Positions 1-7,781 of a DNA stretch of 20,952 nt are shown piece by piece. A model generated the notes under the pieces. The model saw only the letters and a list, made by a program, of their open reading frames with translations, searched no databases and was not told the origin of the DNA. The position numbers and the translations under genes are program-made. Position 1 is the first letter of the stretch. Each line of letters starts with the position of its first letter. The DNA comes from Proteiniphilum sp. (lineage in GTDB: Bacteria; Bacteroidota; Bacteroidia; Bacteroidales; Dysgonomonadaceae): contig JAAYFB010000151.1 of assembly GCA_012728465.1 (NCBI GenBank), positions 1 through 20,952 of the forward strand, read 5' to 3'.

Positions 1-48
1 AACAGAATGGAATCATCAAAATGTGGTTCGCGATTTAACATAACTGCT

Positions 49-190
49 CTGCATTGCCAAAATGTCTTAACACAAAATCAATATACCATTTAGCATTAGA
101 CAAATCGTTTAAAGCATTTTAACAATGCAGTACTGCATTGCTAAAAAGGTCTAACACATTTTCATTATACCATTTGGTATTGACAATTCG
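49..190. repeat. Imperfect direct repeat, two copies of about 59 bp
   Basis: Copy A (49-107) and copy B (133-190) share the order CTGCATTGC, then TAACACA, then TATACCATTT, then GACAA..TCG. By eye they match at about three quarters or more of positions. The spacer holds an 18-bp palindrome touching copy B. Function unknown; it could be remains of duplicated non-coding sequence or a mobile-element end. Confidence 0.6.
123..140. repeat. Perfect 18-bp palindrome
   Basis: CAATGCAGTACTGCATTG equals its own reverse complement over all 18 bases. It overlaps the start of direct-repeat copy B. Such a site could bind a dimeric protein or form a small cruciform; nothing here says which. Confidence 0.7.
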
Positions 191-255
191 GGTACAACAT
201 TGGTGTCTTTCAGCCTGAATTATGTTAAATGTGATTTGTTTTGTAGCTGTTGATT

Positions 256-273
256 TAGTTAAATATTTAACTA
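256..273. repeat. Perfect 18-bp AT-rich palindrome
   Basis: TAGTTAAATATTTAACTA equals its own reverse complement over 18 bases. Being almost pure A/T, chance is more plausible than for the GC-containing palindrome at 123-140. Confidence 0.55.
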
Positions 274-512
274 TTCAAAAAGATGTATGTTTTCATGAGC
301 AATTTTGCCCAATTTTGATTGTTTCAGTATAGGATTTCATTTTTATATAATAAAGAAATGTTGAATACAGACACTAAATTGTTTTTGTATAAACGAAGTT
401 CACATCATGGCACATATTATAAATACACCATGGGGTATATTCCGTAAGTATAATTATTAATCGATTAACAGTTTTATAGATGCGGATCGATATGCGCATT
501 ATAAACAAATAC

Positions 513-520
513 TATCTTTG
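513..520 (+). promoter_or_regulatory. Probable -7 box for carbonic anhydrase
   Basis: TATCTTTG fits the Bacteroidetes TAnnTTTG element and lies 25 nt before the ATG at 546. I do not find a clear TTTG (-33) partner at 19-21 nt upstream, so this is a half-match only. Confidence 0.4.
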
Positions 521-545
521 AGCACAAAATATAAAACATTTTGAA

Positions 546-1193
546 ATGACAGATCAAGAGAAGTACGATAATATATTTAAAGCTAATAAGGAGTGGATTG
601 AGAAGAATAAGAAGGATAATCCTAAACTATTCGATTTGCTTGCTGCAGAGCAGCATCCCGAGTTTTTGTACATAGGATGTTCGGATAGTAGAGTGCACCC
701 AAATCAGATTATGGGCCTGAAGCCCGGAGAGGTTTTTATTCATCGTAACATTGCAAATATGGTAAATAGTACCGACTTGAATGCCCTTTCGGTTATCAAT
801 TATGCAGTGGAGACACTGAAAGTGAAATTCATAATAATATGTGGGCATTACGAATGTGGTGGTGTGCGTGCGGCGATGGAGCATAAGGATTTTGGTATGC
901 TAAATCCTTGGTTGTGTAGCATACGCGATGTGTACAATCTTCACAAACTGGAGCTGAACGCCATTTCAGATAAAGAACAGAGATACCGTAGGCTGATTGA
1001 GATTAATACCTACGAGCAGTGTCGTAATGTGATGAAGCTTGCCGAAGTGCAACGCTCCTACTATAACAATGGGTATCCCAAAGTGGCTGGGTGGGTGTTT
1101 GACATTAAGGATGCTAAACTTCATGACCTTAATTTTGATTTTGTAGGAGAGTTAGAGCAGATAAAGGAGGTTTATGATATAACGGGTGAATAG
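546..1193 (+). CDS. Beta-class carbonic anhydrase
   Basis: Cytoplasmic zinc enzyme interconverting CO2 and bicarbonate. The beta-class signature is complete: CSDSR at residues 45-49 gives the zinc ligand C45 and the catalytic dyad D47/R49, and HYECGG at 101-106 gives ligands H101 and C104. The RNIAN block (67-71) is also present. At 215 aa it has the normal length for a compact bacterial beta-CA. There is no signal peptide. The ATG is preceded by an A/T-rich leader without Shine-Dalgarno, as usual in Bacteroidetes. It is a single-gene unit; the next gene on the same strand starts 77 nt later behind its own -7 box. The likely role is bicarbonate supply for carboxylases. Family is certain; the physiological role is inferred. 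Confidence 0.95.
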   Translation: MTDQEKYDNIFKANKEWIEKNKKDNPKLFDLLAAEQHPEFLYIGCSDSRVHPNQIMGLKPGEVFIHRNIANMVNSTDLNALSVINYAVETLKVKFIIICGHYECGGVRAAMEHKDFGMLNPWLCSIRDVYNLHKLELNAISDKEQRYRRLIEINTYEQCRNVMKLAEVQRSYYNNGYPKVAGWVFDIKDAKLHDLNFDFVGELEQIKEVYDITGE

Positions 1194-1239
1194 TGAATAG
1201 AAAGAAATTATCACAATATCATAACATTGATTCTTTGTA

Positions 1240-1247
1240 TATCTTTG
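1240..1247 (+). promoter_or_regulatory. Probable -7 box for the TIGR02757 gene
   Basis: TATCTTTG matches TAnnTTTG, 23 nt before the ATG at 1271. No convincing -33 TTTG is visible at the standard distance. Confidence 0.35.
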
Positions 1248-1270
1248 TAACTTAACACATAATAAAAATA

Positions 1271-2053
1271 ATGAAAAAAATGCTTCCTACCGATTTAAAG
1301 AGCTTCATGGATGCAAAGGTTGATGAGTACAACCGCAAATCATTCATCGAAACCGACCCTATATCCATTCCACATGCCTTTTCATTGAAGCAAGATGTCG
1401 AAATAACAGGTTTTTTTGCATCAATCTTTGCATGGGGGCAGAGAAAAACTATTATCAATAAAACATTTGAGCTAGTTGACAGAATGGGTGGTGAGCCATA
1501 CAATTTTATTGTTAATCACTCCGATGATGATTTAAAGGATTTGTTGGGCTTTAAGCATCGCACCTTCAATGATACAGACTTGCTTTACTTTATTGATTTT
1601 TTGAAGAGGCACTACACAAAGCATGATAGCCTTGAGGATGCTTTTATTCCCGACGGCGGATTTGTTGATATGGAGAGTGCATTGATTCACTTCGAGAAGT
1701 ACTTCTTTGATAGTCCCGATGCACCACAGCGCACACGCAAGCATGTGGCTACACCTGCGCGAAACTCAACCTGTAAGAGGCTTAGTATGTATCTTCGTTG
1801 GATGGTTCGCAGTGATGATCGTGGTGTGGATTTTGGATTGTGGAAAAATATTCCTACAAGTCATCTAGTATGCCCCATCGATGTTCACGTTGACAGAACT
1901 GCACGACAGTTTGGGCTTATCACTCGTAAACAAACAGATTGGAAAACAGCAGTGGAACTTACTGAAAACTTAAGAAAGATGGACCCTGAAGATCCATCTA
2001 AATATGATTTTGCTTTATTTGGTATTTCAGTGGAGGCTGCAGGTAGCCGTTAG
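1271..2053 (+). CDS. TIGR02757 (DUF2400) family protein
   Basis: A 260-aa soluble protein of the TIGR02757/DUF2400 family, whose function is not established. Recognisable blocks are FFASIFAWGQRKTI (about residues 48-61), the central KRLSMYLRWMVR block (about 167-178) followed by FGLWKNI, the LVCPIDVHVDRTAR segment (about 197-210), and the C-terminal KYDFALFGISVE. These conserved His, Asp and Arg residues recall helix-hairpin-helix DNA glycosylase-like folds, but that is only a resemblance. There is no signal peptide or membrane segment. Length is normal for the family. It is convergent with prfB, separated by a 59-bp hairpin-rich spacer. Start chosen at the ATG after an A-rich leader; a second ATG three codons later is possible. 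Confidence 0.85.
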   Translation: MKKMLPTDLKSFMDAKVDEYNRKSFIETDPISIPHAFSLKQDVEITGFFASIFAWGQRKTIINKTFELVDRMGGEPYNFIVNHSDDDLKDLLGFKHRTFNDTDLLYFIDFLKRHYTKHDSLEDAFIPDGGFVDMESALIHFEKYFFDSPDAPQRTRKHVATPARNSTCKRLSMYLRWMVRSDDRGVDFGLWKNIPTSHLVCPIDVHVDRTARQFGLITRKQTDWKTAVELTENLRKMDPEDPSKYDFALFGISVEAAGSR

Positions 2054-2056
2054 CTT

Positions 2057-2099
2057 TTGGCAACTAGCAACTAGCAATTAGCTAAGGGCTAACTGCCAA
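2057..2099. terminator. Possible bidirectional terminator with 7-bp tandem repeats
   Basis: Lies between the convergent TIGR02757 and prfB genes. Outer arms TTGGCA (2057-2062) and TGCCAA (2094-2099) pair, and an inner hairpin TTAGC/GCTAA (2078-2082 and 2088-2092) is possible. The left part is three 7-bp units CAACTAG, CAACTAG, CAATTAG (2061-2081). No long T tract follows on either strand, so termination is plausible but unproven. Confidence 0.4.
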
Positions 2100-2112
2100 T
2101 AGCAGTTATAGA

Positions 2113-3226
2113 TTATTCTTCGCCTCCATATTCCATCAAATATGCCTTAATAAATTGATCAATGTCGCCATCCATAACAGCATTTACATTTGATGTTTGA
2201 TAGTCTGTACGGTGATCTTTCACTCTTCTGTCGTCAAATACATAGCTTCGAATTTGTGAACCCCACTCAATTTTCTTTTTTCCAGCCTCTATTTTGGCTT
2301 GAGCTGCACGGCGTTTCTCTAGCTCTATCTCGTATATTTGAGATTTAAGCATTCGTATAGCACTTTCCCTATTGTTCATTTGTGACCTCCCTTCAGTATT
2401 TTCAATAACTATTTGGTGCTCTTCACCAGTTATAGTATCTTGGTAAGTGTAGTGAAGTCGAACACCAGTCTCCACCTTATTTACGTGCTGTCCACCAGCA
2501 CCTGATGAGCGAAATGTGTCCCAAGTGATAGCTGCAGTATTTACATCAATTTGTATGCTGTCATCGACCAGCGGAACTACAAATACAGATGCGAATGAGG
2601 TCATTCGCTTGCCTTGAGCATTAAAAGGAGATACCCTAACGAGACGATGCACACCGTTTTCGCTTTTCAAGAAACCATAGGCAATATCGCCTTCTACTTG
2701 TAAAGTAGCTGTCTTGATACCCGCATCGTCACCATCTAACCAGTTGGTAATAGTGGTTTTGTATCCTTTGCTGTCGCACCATCTTTGGTACATACGTAGT
2801 AGCATCGAAGCCCAATCCTGACTCTCTGTTCCGCCTGCTCCAGCATTTATTTTTAATACCGCTCCTAGCTGATCTTCCTCGCGTCTTAGCATATTGCGAA
2901 GCTCAAGTTCTTCAATAAGCTTTATGGCAGTTTCAAAGTTGTGGTCAAGCTCTTCTTCGGTTATTATTCCCTCCTTCATAAAGTCGAAAGCTAGTTCTAG
3001 CTCTTCGGCTGCCGAGTTAACTTCGTTGAATGCTTTTATCCATGATTTTAACTCACGTACAACCTTCATTTGTGCTTCTGCAGCTTTGTTGTCGTTCCAG
3101 AACTCGGGAGCTTGTGTTTTAAGCTCTTCTTCTTCTAGTTGTATAATCTTAGAATCGATGTCAAAGATACCCCCTCAGCGCATTCACGCGCTCCAACGTA
3201 TCTTTTAGTTGGTCTGCTGTAATCAT
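2113..3226 (-). CDS. prfB: Peptide chain release factor 2 with programmed +1 frameshift
   Basis: Recognises UGA and UAA stops and triggers peptide release on the ribosome. The body carries the RF2 specificity tripeptide SPF (in RVSPFNAQGKR) and the catalytic GGQ (in SSGAGGQHVNKVE). An open frame beginning at the internal ATG at 3069 gives only 318 aa and lacks the N-terminus. The true start is the ATG at 3226-3224. Its 21 codons end ALRGYL at CTT, followed by an in-frame TGA at 3163-3161. The site reads AGG GGG TAT CTT TGA C (3175-3160), the classic prfB shift site with an internal Shine-Dalgarno. Slipping by one base joins GAC ATC GAT and gives about 370 aa, normal for RF2. Low RF2 favours shifting, so the protein regulates its own synthesis. 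It should be annotated as a joined CDS, not a pseudogene. Confidence 0.95.
3160..3175 (-). promoter_or_regulatory. prfB: prfB recoding (+1 frameshift) site
   Basis: Read on the minus strand: AGGGGG (3175-3170), TAT, CTT, TGA, C. The internal anti-SD-pairing AGGGGG sits 3 nt before the slippery CTT, with TGA followed by C, a poor termination context. All elements of the known RF2 autoregulatory site are present. Confidence 0.93.
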
Positions 3227-3257
3227 TATTGTATGCTTTATTAAATTATTTGTGGTG

Positions 3258-3290
3258 CAAAAATACAAAAAAGAATGTCAATACTGCAAT
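3258..3290 (-). promoter_or_regulatory. Probable prfB promoter (Bacteroidetes type)
   Basis: On the minus strand, ATTG (3290-3287) is followed after 21 nt by TATTTTTG (3265-3258). This matches the TTTG N19-21 TAnnTTTG arrangement with one mismatch in the -33 box. Transcription would begin near 3252, about 25 nt before the ATG at 3226. Confidence 0.5.
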
Positions 3291-3311
3291 TGAATAATCT
3301 TTGTATGATAA

Positions 3312-4934
3312 TTATTTAAACTCATACCCAGTTCCAGGTATTGTTGAGAAAGCAAAGTTTCCTAAGTCTGTTGCTAATGCTCTGCCATCTATCTGTGGTG
3401 CCACGGGCGAGAACTCTTTTAAGTACTCTATTAGTGCATCATGCATGGTGTAGCTCTGGGTAGTCACATCCTTAACTCCACGTATTCTGCAAAGCATATC
3501 ATCAGGATCACCCTCTCTTAGGCATGCCGAAATTGTGTATGTCTTATTTTCATCAATGGGTTTGCCTTTAATTGTTATTGATTCCATTCTTTCTCCAAGT
3601 TCTCTTGAGCTATCAAATTGAACCTCCATGCCAGAAAAACGCACGAACCATCCACCAAATCTTTCAGAAGGATTATTTGCAAACACATTGTTAGCCTCTT
3701 TTTCTAACCAATCTATTATTTGCTTGCCCGTTACTTTACCTGTTTTCACATAATCATCTACAGGCAACATATTCCATATATCGTTTCGGTTTATCGAAGC
3801 TGGCTCTCCATTTATGGGAACTATAGGGTTTCCAAATCTAAATCCATTAGATAATGAAATATCCACACCTGTTTTCCATCTCATAGCATCGGTAATCATA
3901 TTGTCCATTGCATTTTCTACTGTTAGATATCTGTAGAGTGGAGTAGATGTGTACCCAACTACTTCTTCAAGATTATCTTTGTATGGTTCTTTAAGTCTGT
4001 CTATAGTCTTCTGTAGCTCTTTGTCTTGTGGGTATTTTTGTGGATCTACCTCGATGAGCTCATATTTGTCTGAAATAATTTTTCCATCTTCAAATGTTAG
4101 CTCTAGCTTACCTACAAATGATCCGAATGCCCCTGGTTCTACCACTTTTGTGTACTTGCCTATAATTGGCTCTCTCAATCTTTCGTGGGTGTCAGCACCT
4201 AGTATGTATGTTACATCTTTGCTTACTTCATTGTTTGCAAGATCAAGTTGTTTAAAAATACCGATGTGCGTAACTAGAAACAATGCATTTGGTTTTTCTT
4301 CTGTCTTTACTTTGTTAATTATTGCTTCAAGTTTAGTATCAATGCCACTAAATGTTATTCCCTTGCTGTAACTGGGTGCTTGACGAAAAGGAATGTCTGG
4401 GTCGTTCACACCAATAAAAGCGAGTTTGATGCCTTCGATTGTTGTTGTCCAGTATGGTGGAAATAGGTGCTCATTTGTATCATCATGATACATGTTTTGA
4501 GCAATAACATTGGTGTTATAATTAGTGAGCACACCCATCATTGCGTCTTTGCCATATACTACTTCCCAGTTGCCAGGCATTAAAAGGTCGTAGTCCATTT
4601 GTTGCACAATTTCTGAGAATATTCCTCCTTGAGATAACATAGCATAACCACTTCCTTGAATTAAATCGCCAGCATCTATAATCACTGTGCGTCCAGGATT
4701 GTTGGCTCGTTCCATGTCGAATAGAGTTTTGATGTTTGCCATGCCACCTCTTTGTCTAAATGCCACCTTATCCTCTTCCACAAACATTTCTTCGTGCGTG
4801 TCTAATTGCCCATGTATGTCAGATGTTTGAAGTATTGTAATTGTGACCCGATTGTCTTTTTTGTTGCTGCACGATGTAGCCAAAATGACTATGATGAATG
4901 AAAGCGAAAAAGCTGATAATATTATAGATCTCAT
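3312..4934 (-). CDS. UshA/SoxB-like metallophosphoesterase lipoprotein (5'-nucleotidase family)
   Basis: A 540-aa exported protein, probably hydrolysing nucleotides or related phosphoesters at the envelope. Residues 1-22 are a lipoprotein signal ending LATSC (C22). The N-terminal calcineurin-like domain (about 30-260) has QTSDIHG (D39, H41), DAGD (D90), GNWE (N122), VTH (H223) and GADTH (H250). The C-terminal 5'-nucleotidase domain (about 325-520) has SNGFRFG and a DDYVKTGKVTG segment. Two motif positions are odd. The usual GNHE is GNWE, so the catalytic histidine is tryptophan as in SoxB-type enzymes, and the first His of the GHxH-type ligand motif is not in its usual place. Metal ligands otherwise look preserved. 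It lies 123 bp downstream of the NlpC/P60 gene on the same strand, with no terminator seen between them. Substrate is uncertain. Confidence 0.85.
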   Translation of the reverse strand: MRSIILSAFSLSFIIVILATSCSNKKDNRVTITILQTSDIHGQLDTHEEMFVEEDKVAFRQRGGMANIKTLFDMERANNPGRTVIIDAGDLIQGSGYAMLSQGGIFSEIVQQMDYDLLMPGNWEVVYGKDAMMGVLTNYNTNVIAQNMYHDDTNEHLFPPYWTTTIEGIKLAFIGVNDPDIPFRQAPSYSKGITFSGIDTKLEAIINKVKTEEKPNALFLVTHIGIFKQLDLANNEVSKDVTYILGADTHERLREPIIGKYTKVVEPGAFGSFVGKLELTFEDGKIISDKYELIEVDPQKYPQDKELQKTIDRLKEPYKDNLEEVVGYTSTPLYRYLTVENAMDNMITDAMRWKTGVDISLSNGFRFGNPIVPINGEPASINRNDIWNMLPVDDYVKTGKVTGKQIIDWLEKEANNVFANNPSERFGGWFVRFSGMEVQFDSSRELGERMESITIKGKPIDENKTYTISACLREGDPDDMLCRIRGVKDVTTQSYTMHDALIEYLKEFSPVAPQIDGRALATDLGNFAFSTIPGTGYEFK

Positions 4935-5057
4935 ATGTATAATTGTTTTTAATTATTAGTTTGTTATTATTGAATATATCTGTATGTCTTCATATGTTGT
5001 GGCATAAATAATGCGTGAAGATAACATTGATGTATGATTTTAATGTATAGACTGTAA

Positions 5058-6056
5058 CTACTGAAATATACTGATTGTTTCGCCAGCTTTTAGGGTGTTG
5101 CCTAGCTGTGGGTTCCATTGGCGAATATTGTCAACGCTACATGAGTGCTTTTGAGATATTGAGTATAGTGTGTCACCAGGCATTACTTTGTATTGTATAG
5201 GGTCTTTCCCGTCACCTCCAGAAGCTATAGGTTTTGGAACACTTCTGTTATTTGATCTTCCTCTGAGTGCCTGTTTTGATATTGTTGCCTCGTGTTCATT
5301 GTCCTTATTATTGCTTTTTGAGTCAGCATAAATAGGTAGGCCTATATGTCTTGTGTGTATTATAACAGAGTCTTTCTTTGAGATATGATTCTGTTTGTCA
5401 GTGTTAAGAGAAATGTCTAGCTCTTGTTCAGTTTTTGTTTTAGGAGCTTTTACTATTACTGGTTCTTTAGTTTCGTTTTTATTCTTCTTCACTCTTACGA
5501 TTTCCCCGTTAGGAGTCGGTTTATCTGCAGACTTACTTGCTTTATTTGCTAATACCACTTGGTTGTTTTCCTTTAAGACACGACCGCCATGAAGATATCT
5601 AGATGCATAGTATGGCTCAGTGGAGCGTGATACAATCACACCGTAGCTTGTGGAGGAGTGAAGGAATAAGAAGTTGCCATTTGGAAGAATCTCTTTTACT
5701 ATACCCACATGTCCTACTCGCTTGTTCTGAGCACGTCCTTCAAAGAATACAAGATCGCCAACTCTTAGGTCCTCTCTTCGGTTAATGCTAGGAACTTGTT
5801 TGGCCTGTCCTGCAGAGCTAGTGCTAAGTCTGTATCCAAATTCTTTAAATATGAAAGAAGTAAAACCCGAGCAGTCGAACGAGTTAGGTCCCTTGCCTGC
5901 ATATCGATATGGTTTGTTGAGATATTTCATGCCATAGTTTAGAATGTCTGTTTGCACTCCATCTGATTTAGATATAGGAGATACAGTCTGCTTTCTGACA
6001 CCACACGATGCCAGCAAAACGACACTAAATATGAACAGTATTATCTTTTTATACAC
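5058..6056 (-). CDS. NlpC/P60 peptidoglycan hydrolase lipoprotein with C-terminal LysM
   Basis: Predicted cell-wall cysteine peptidase, probably cutting stem peptides near the outer envelope. Residues 1-18 are a lipoprotein signal (LLASC, C18). The NlpC/P60 domain spans about 35-160, with catalytic C62 (FDCSGF), H116 (VGHVGIV) and third polar residue H133 (FLHSS). A long Lys/Asn/Ser-rich linker (about 165-285) follows, then one LysM repeat (about 287-332; YKVMPGDTLYSIS and the NPQLG turn) that should bind glycan. The catalytic domain is N-terminal and the LysM C-terminal. It is the first gene of a possible two-gene unit with the metallophosphoesterase. A minus-strand TAAATTTG box (6104-6097) lies 41 nt upstream. 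Family assignment is firm; the exact bond cut is not known. Confidence 0.92.
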   Translation of the reverse strand: MYKKIILFIFSVVLLASCGVRKQTVSPISKSDGVQTDILNYGMKYLNKPYRYAGKGPNSFDCSGFTSFIFKEFGYRLSTSSAGQAKQVPSINRREDLRVGDLVFFEGRAQNKRVGHVGIVKEILPNGNFLFLHSSTSYGVIVSRSTEPYYASRYLHGGRVLKENNQVVLANKASKSADKPTPNGEIVRVKKNKNETKEPVIVKAPKTKTEQELDISLNTDKQNHISKKDSVIIHTRHIGLPIYADSKSNNKDNEHEATISKQALRGRSNNRSVPKPIASGGDGKDPIQYKVMPGDTLYSISQKHSCSVDNIRQWNPQLGNTLKAGETISIFQ

Positions 6057-6096
6057 AACTTGATAGCCTTAAAAGCTTTTATAAAATGTGAGCTTG

Positions 6097-6104
6097 CAAA
6101 TTTA
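6097..6104 (-). promoter_or_regulatory. Probable -7 box for the NlpC/P60 gene
   Basis: The minus strand reads TAAATTTG, matching TAnnTTTG, 41 nt before the start codon at 6056. No standard -33 partner is obvious. Confidence 0.35.
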
Positions 6105-6222
6105 AGCGGTGCAAACATAATTAAAAATAAACATATACTCTTTTAGGATTCAGTTATTTAATATTAAAATAGTACTTTCTTTCTCTCAAACAGTACATAG
6201 TGTGTTATTCAAAATGTTTTTG

Positions 6223-6230
6223 TATTTTTG
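6223..6230 (+). promoter_or_regulatory. Probable -7 box for the HAD gene
   Basis: TATTTTTG matches TAnnTTTG and lies 33 nt before the ATG at 6264. The -33 region has at best a weak TGTG. Confidence 0.35.
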
Positions 6231-6263
6231 AACTCAATTATTTAAATAAGAATTACTTAGATT

Positions 6264-6872
6264 ATGAATCAGATTAAAAATATTGTTTTTGACTTTGGTG
6301 GTGTGCTAATTGATTGGAACCCTACTTATTTATTTAGCAAGGTGTTTGAGAAGGAAGAGGAAATGAACTATTTCCTTGAAAACATTTGTCATGGCGAATG
6401 GAATATATTGCAAGATGCTGGTCGTCCATTAGCAGAGGCTACCCTTTTGAAGCAACAAAAGTATCCAAAATATAAAGACGAAATAGCAATGTATTATGGC
6501 CGATGGGATGAGATGCTTGGTGGAACCATTGATGTCAATACGAAGCTGGTTGAGCCTTTGAAAGATAAATACAAGGTGTATGGTTTGACTAATTGGTCAG
6601 CCGAAACATTGCCTATTGCAATGGAGCGATATGAATTCTTTAAACACTTGGATGGTATTGTTGTCTCTGGTGATGAGAAATTGGTAAAGCCAGATGCTAG
6701 AATTTATGAAGTGTTGCTAGATAGATATAATATTAATGCCGAAGAGTCGTTGTTTATTGATGATAATGCTGAAAACATTAAAGCCGCAAAGGAGCTTGGC
6801 TTTCAAACTATTCATTACACTGAGGATGTAAATTTGGAGGAGGTAATGAGAGATATGCAGGTAATAGATTAG
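6264..6872 (+). CDS. HAD-superfamily (subfamily IA) hydrolase, YihX-like
   Basis: A 202-aa cytoplasmic haloacid-dehalogenase-type phosphatase. Motif I is FDFGGVLID (nucleophile D10; the residue two further on is Gly, as in YihX-like sugar-phosphate phosphatases, rather than the general-acid Asp). Motif II is GLTNWS (T109/N110), motif III the lysine of VKPD (K142), motif IV FIDDN (D166/D167). A helical cap lies between about residues 17 and 95. The substrate could be a hexose phosphate, by analogy with YihX (glucose-1-phosphate), but sequence alone does not decide this. It is a single-gene unit ended by the strong hairpin at 6915-6953. Length and start (ATG after an AT-rich leader) are normal. 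Confidence 0.9.
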   Translation: MNQIKNIVFDFGGVLIDWNPTYLFSKVFEKEEEMNYFLENICHGEWNILQDAGRPLAEATLLKQQKYPKYKDEIAMYYGRWDEMLGGTIDVNTKLVEPLKDKYKVYGLTNWSAETLPIAMERYEFFKHLDGIVVSGDEKLVKPDARIYEVLLDRYNINAEESLFIDDNAENIKAAKELGFQTIHYTEDVNLEEVMRDMQVID

Positions 6873-6914
6873 TGTTGCCGTAGGTTGATTTGCGGTTACA
6901 TAGTACAATATATA

Positions 6915-6953
6915 ATTCAGGGCATGGCTTATAGTCGTGCCCTGAATCTTTTT
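6915..6953 (+). terminator. Strong intrinsic terminator after the HAD gene
   Basis: Perfect 10-bp arms ATTCAGGGCA (6915-6924) and TGCCCTGAAT (6938-6947) around a 13-nt loop, followed by CTTTTT. The T tract is on the plus strand, so it ends the HAD transcript. It stops 3 nt short of the aldo/keto reductase stop codon and may also affect that convergent transcript. Confidence 0.85.
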
Positions 6954-6956
6954 AGA

Positions 6957-7781
6957 TCAAAACCCAATTTCATCAGGATGAATCCCCGTTCTTGAGTCTT
7001 TATTCAATGAGTTTATTAGTTTAACCTCCTCGCTTGTTAGTTCAAAGTCGAAGATGTCAATGTTTGATGCTTGACGTTCTTTGTTGGCCGATTTTGGAAT
7101 TGCTACCACACCCCGCTCAATGTTCCAGCGAAGAACTACTTGTGCTGGAGACTTCTGATACTTATTTCCAATTTCATTCAATATCCTTTCTTCTAATAGT
7201 GGAACTTTACTGCTGCCTAGTGGGCTCCATGCTTCACATACAATATTGTGATGCTTGCAGAATGATATCAAATCGTCGAGCACTAGATAGGGATGGCTTT
7301 CTATTTGATTTGCTGCAGGTTTAATGGTTGCCACCTCTAATACTTTTTCGAGATGATGCTGAAGGTGGTTGCTCACACCAATTGATTTAGCATCTCCTGT
7401 AGCATATATTTTTTCCATTTCTAACCAAGTATTGCCCTCTTTGCCTTTTATGGGCCAATGGACTAGATATAGATCTATATAGTCAATATCAAGCATTTTT
7501 AAGCTCAAAGAAAATGCCTTGTGGATATTGCCTGTCAATATATCCGTGCCCCAAGCTTTGGTAGTAACAAATAGTTCGTCGCGTGGAATACCACAATCAC
7601 GAATTGCTTGTCCAATAGCGGCTTCGTTTTTATATAAAGTTGCTGTATCAATGTGACGATAGCCCACATCAATGGCCGACCGAATTGAATTGTAAACATC
7701 TACATCTGTCCCCCCAATCTTGTAAGTGCCAAGCCCAAGCATTGGCATCTTCGTTCCATTGTTTAGCTTAATGTGTTTCAT
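6957..7781 (-). CDS. Aldo/keto reductase
   Basis: NADPH-dependent carbonyl reductase of the single-domain TIM-barrel AKR family, 274 aa, cytoplasmic. The catalytic tetrad is complete: D45 (HIDTA), Y50 (LYKNE), K75 (TTKAW) and H108 (LVHWP). The C-terminal cofactor block IPKSANKERQASNIDIFDF is present and matches the prokaryotic AKR5-like group (2,5-diketo-gluconate reductase relatives). The ATG lies inside the end of ribF (14-bp overlap) behind AAAGGAG, so the two are co-transcribed and probably translationally coupled. No specific metabolic link to flavin synthesis is evident; such AKRs use NADPH, not flavin. Substrate unknown, probably a small aldehyde or keto sugar. Confidence 0.92.
   Translation of the reverse strand: MKHIKLNNGTKMPMLGLGTYKIGGTDVDVYNSIRSAIDVGYRHIDTATLYKNEAAIGQAIRDCGIPRDELFVTTKAWGTDILTGNIHKAFSLSLKMLDIDYIDLYLVHWPIKGKEGNTWLEMEKIYATGDAKSIGVSNHLQHHLEKVLEVATIKPAANQIESHPYLVLDDLISFCKHHNIVCEAWSPLGSSKVPLLEERILNEIGNKYQKSPAQVVLRWNIERGVVAIPKSANKERQASNIDIFDFELTSEEVKLINSLNKDSRTGIHPDEIGF

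Larger units (their letters stand above)
1..545. other. Gene-free left end with repeats and palindromes
   Basis: I see no supportable gene here. The stretch is AT-rich with stops in all frames. It holds an imperfect direct repeat of about 59 bp (49-107 and 133-190), two perfect 18-bp palindromes (123-140 and 256-273), and a TATCTTTG box at 513-520 that probably serves the carbonic anhydrase gene. The sequence before position 1 is unknown, so part of this may be the 3' region of an upstream gene. Confidence 0.6.

Noticed and set aside
2113..3069. prfB starting at the internal ATG 3069
   Set aside because: The N-terminal domain continues upstream in frame to the programmed frameshift site, and the joined product has the normal RF2 length.
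3949..4371. Plus-strand 140-aa open frame inside the metallophosphoesterase gene
   Set aside because: It is the antisense shadow of a strongly supported minus-strand gene, as are other long frames opposite spt, prfB and the NlpC/P60 gene.
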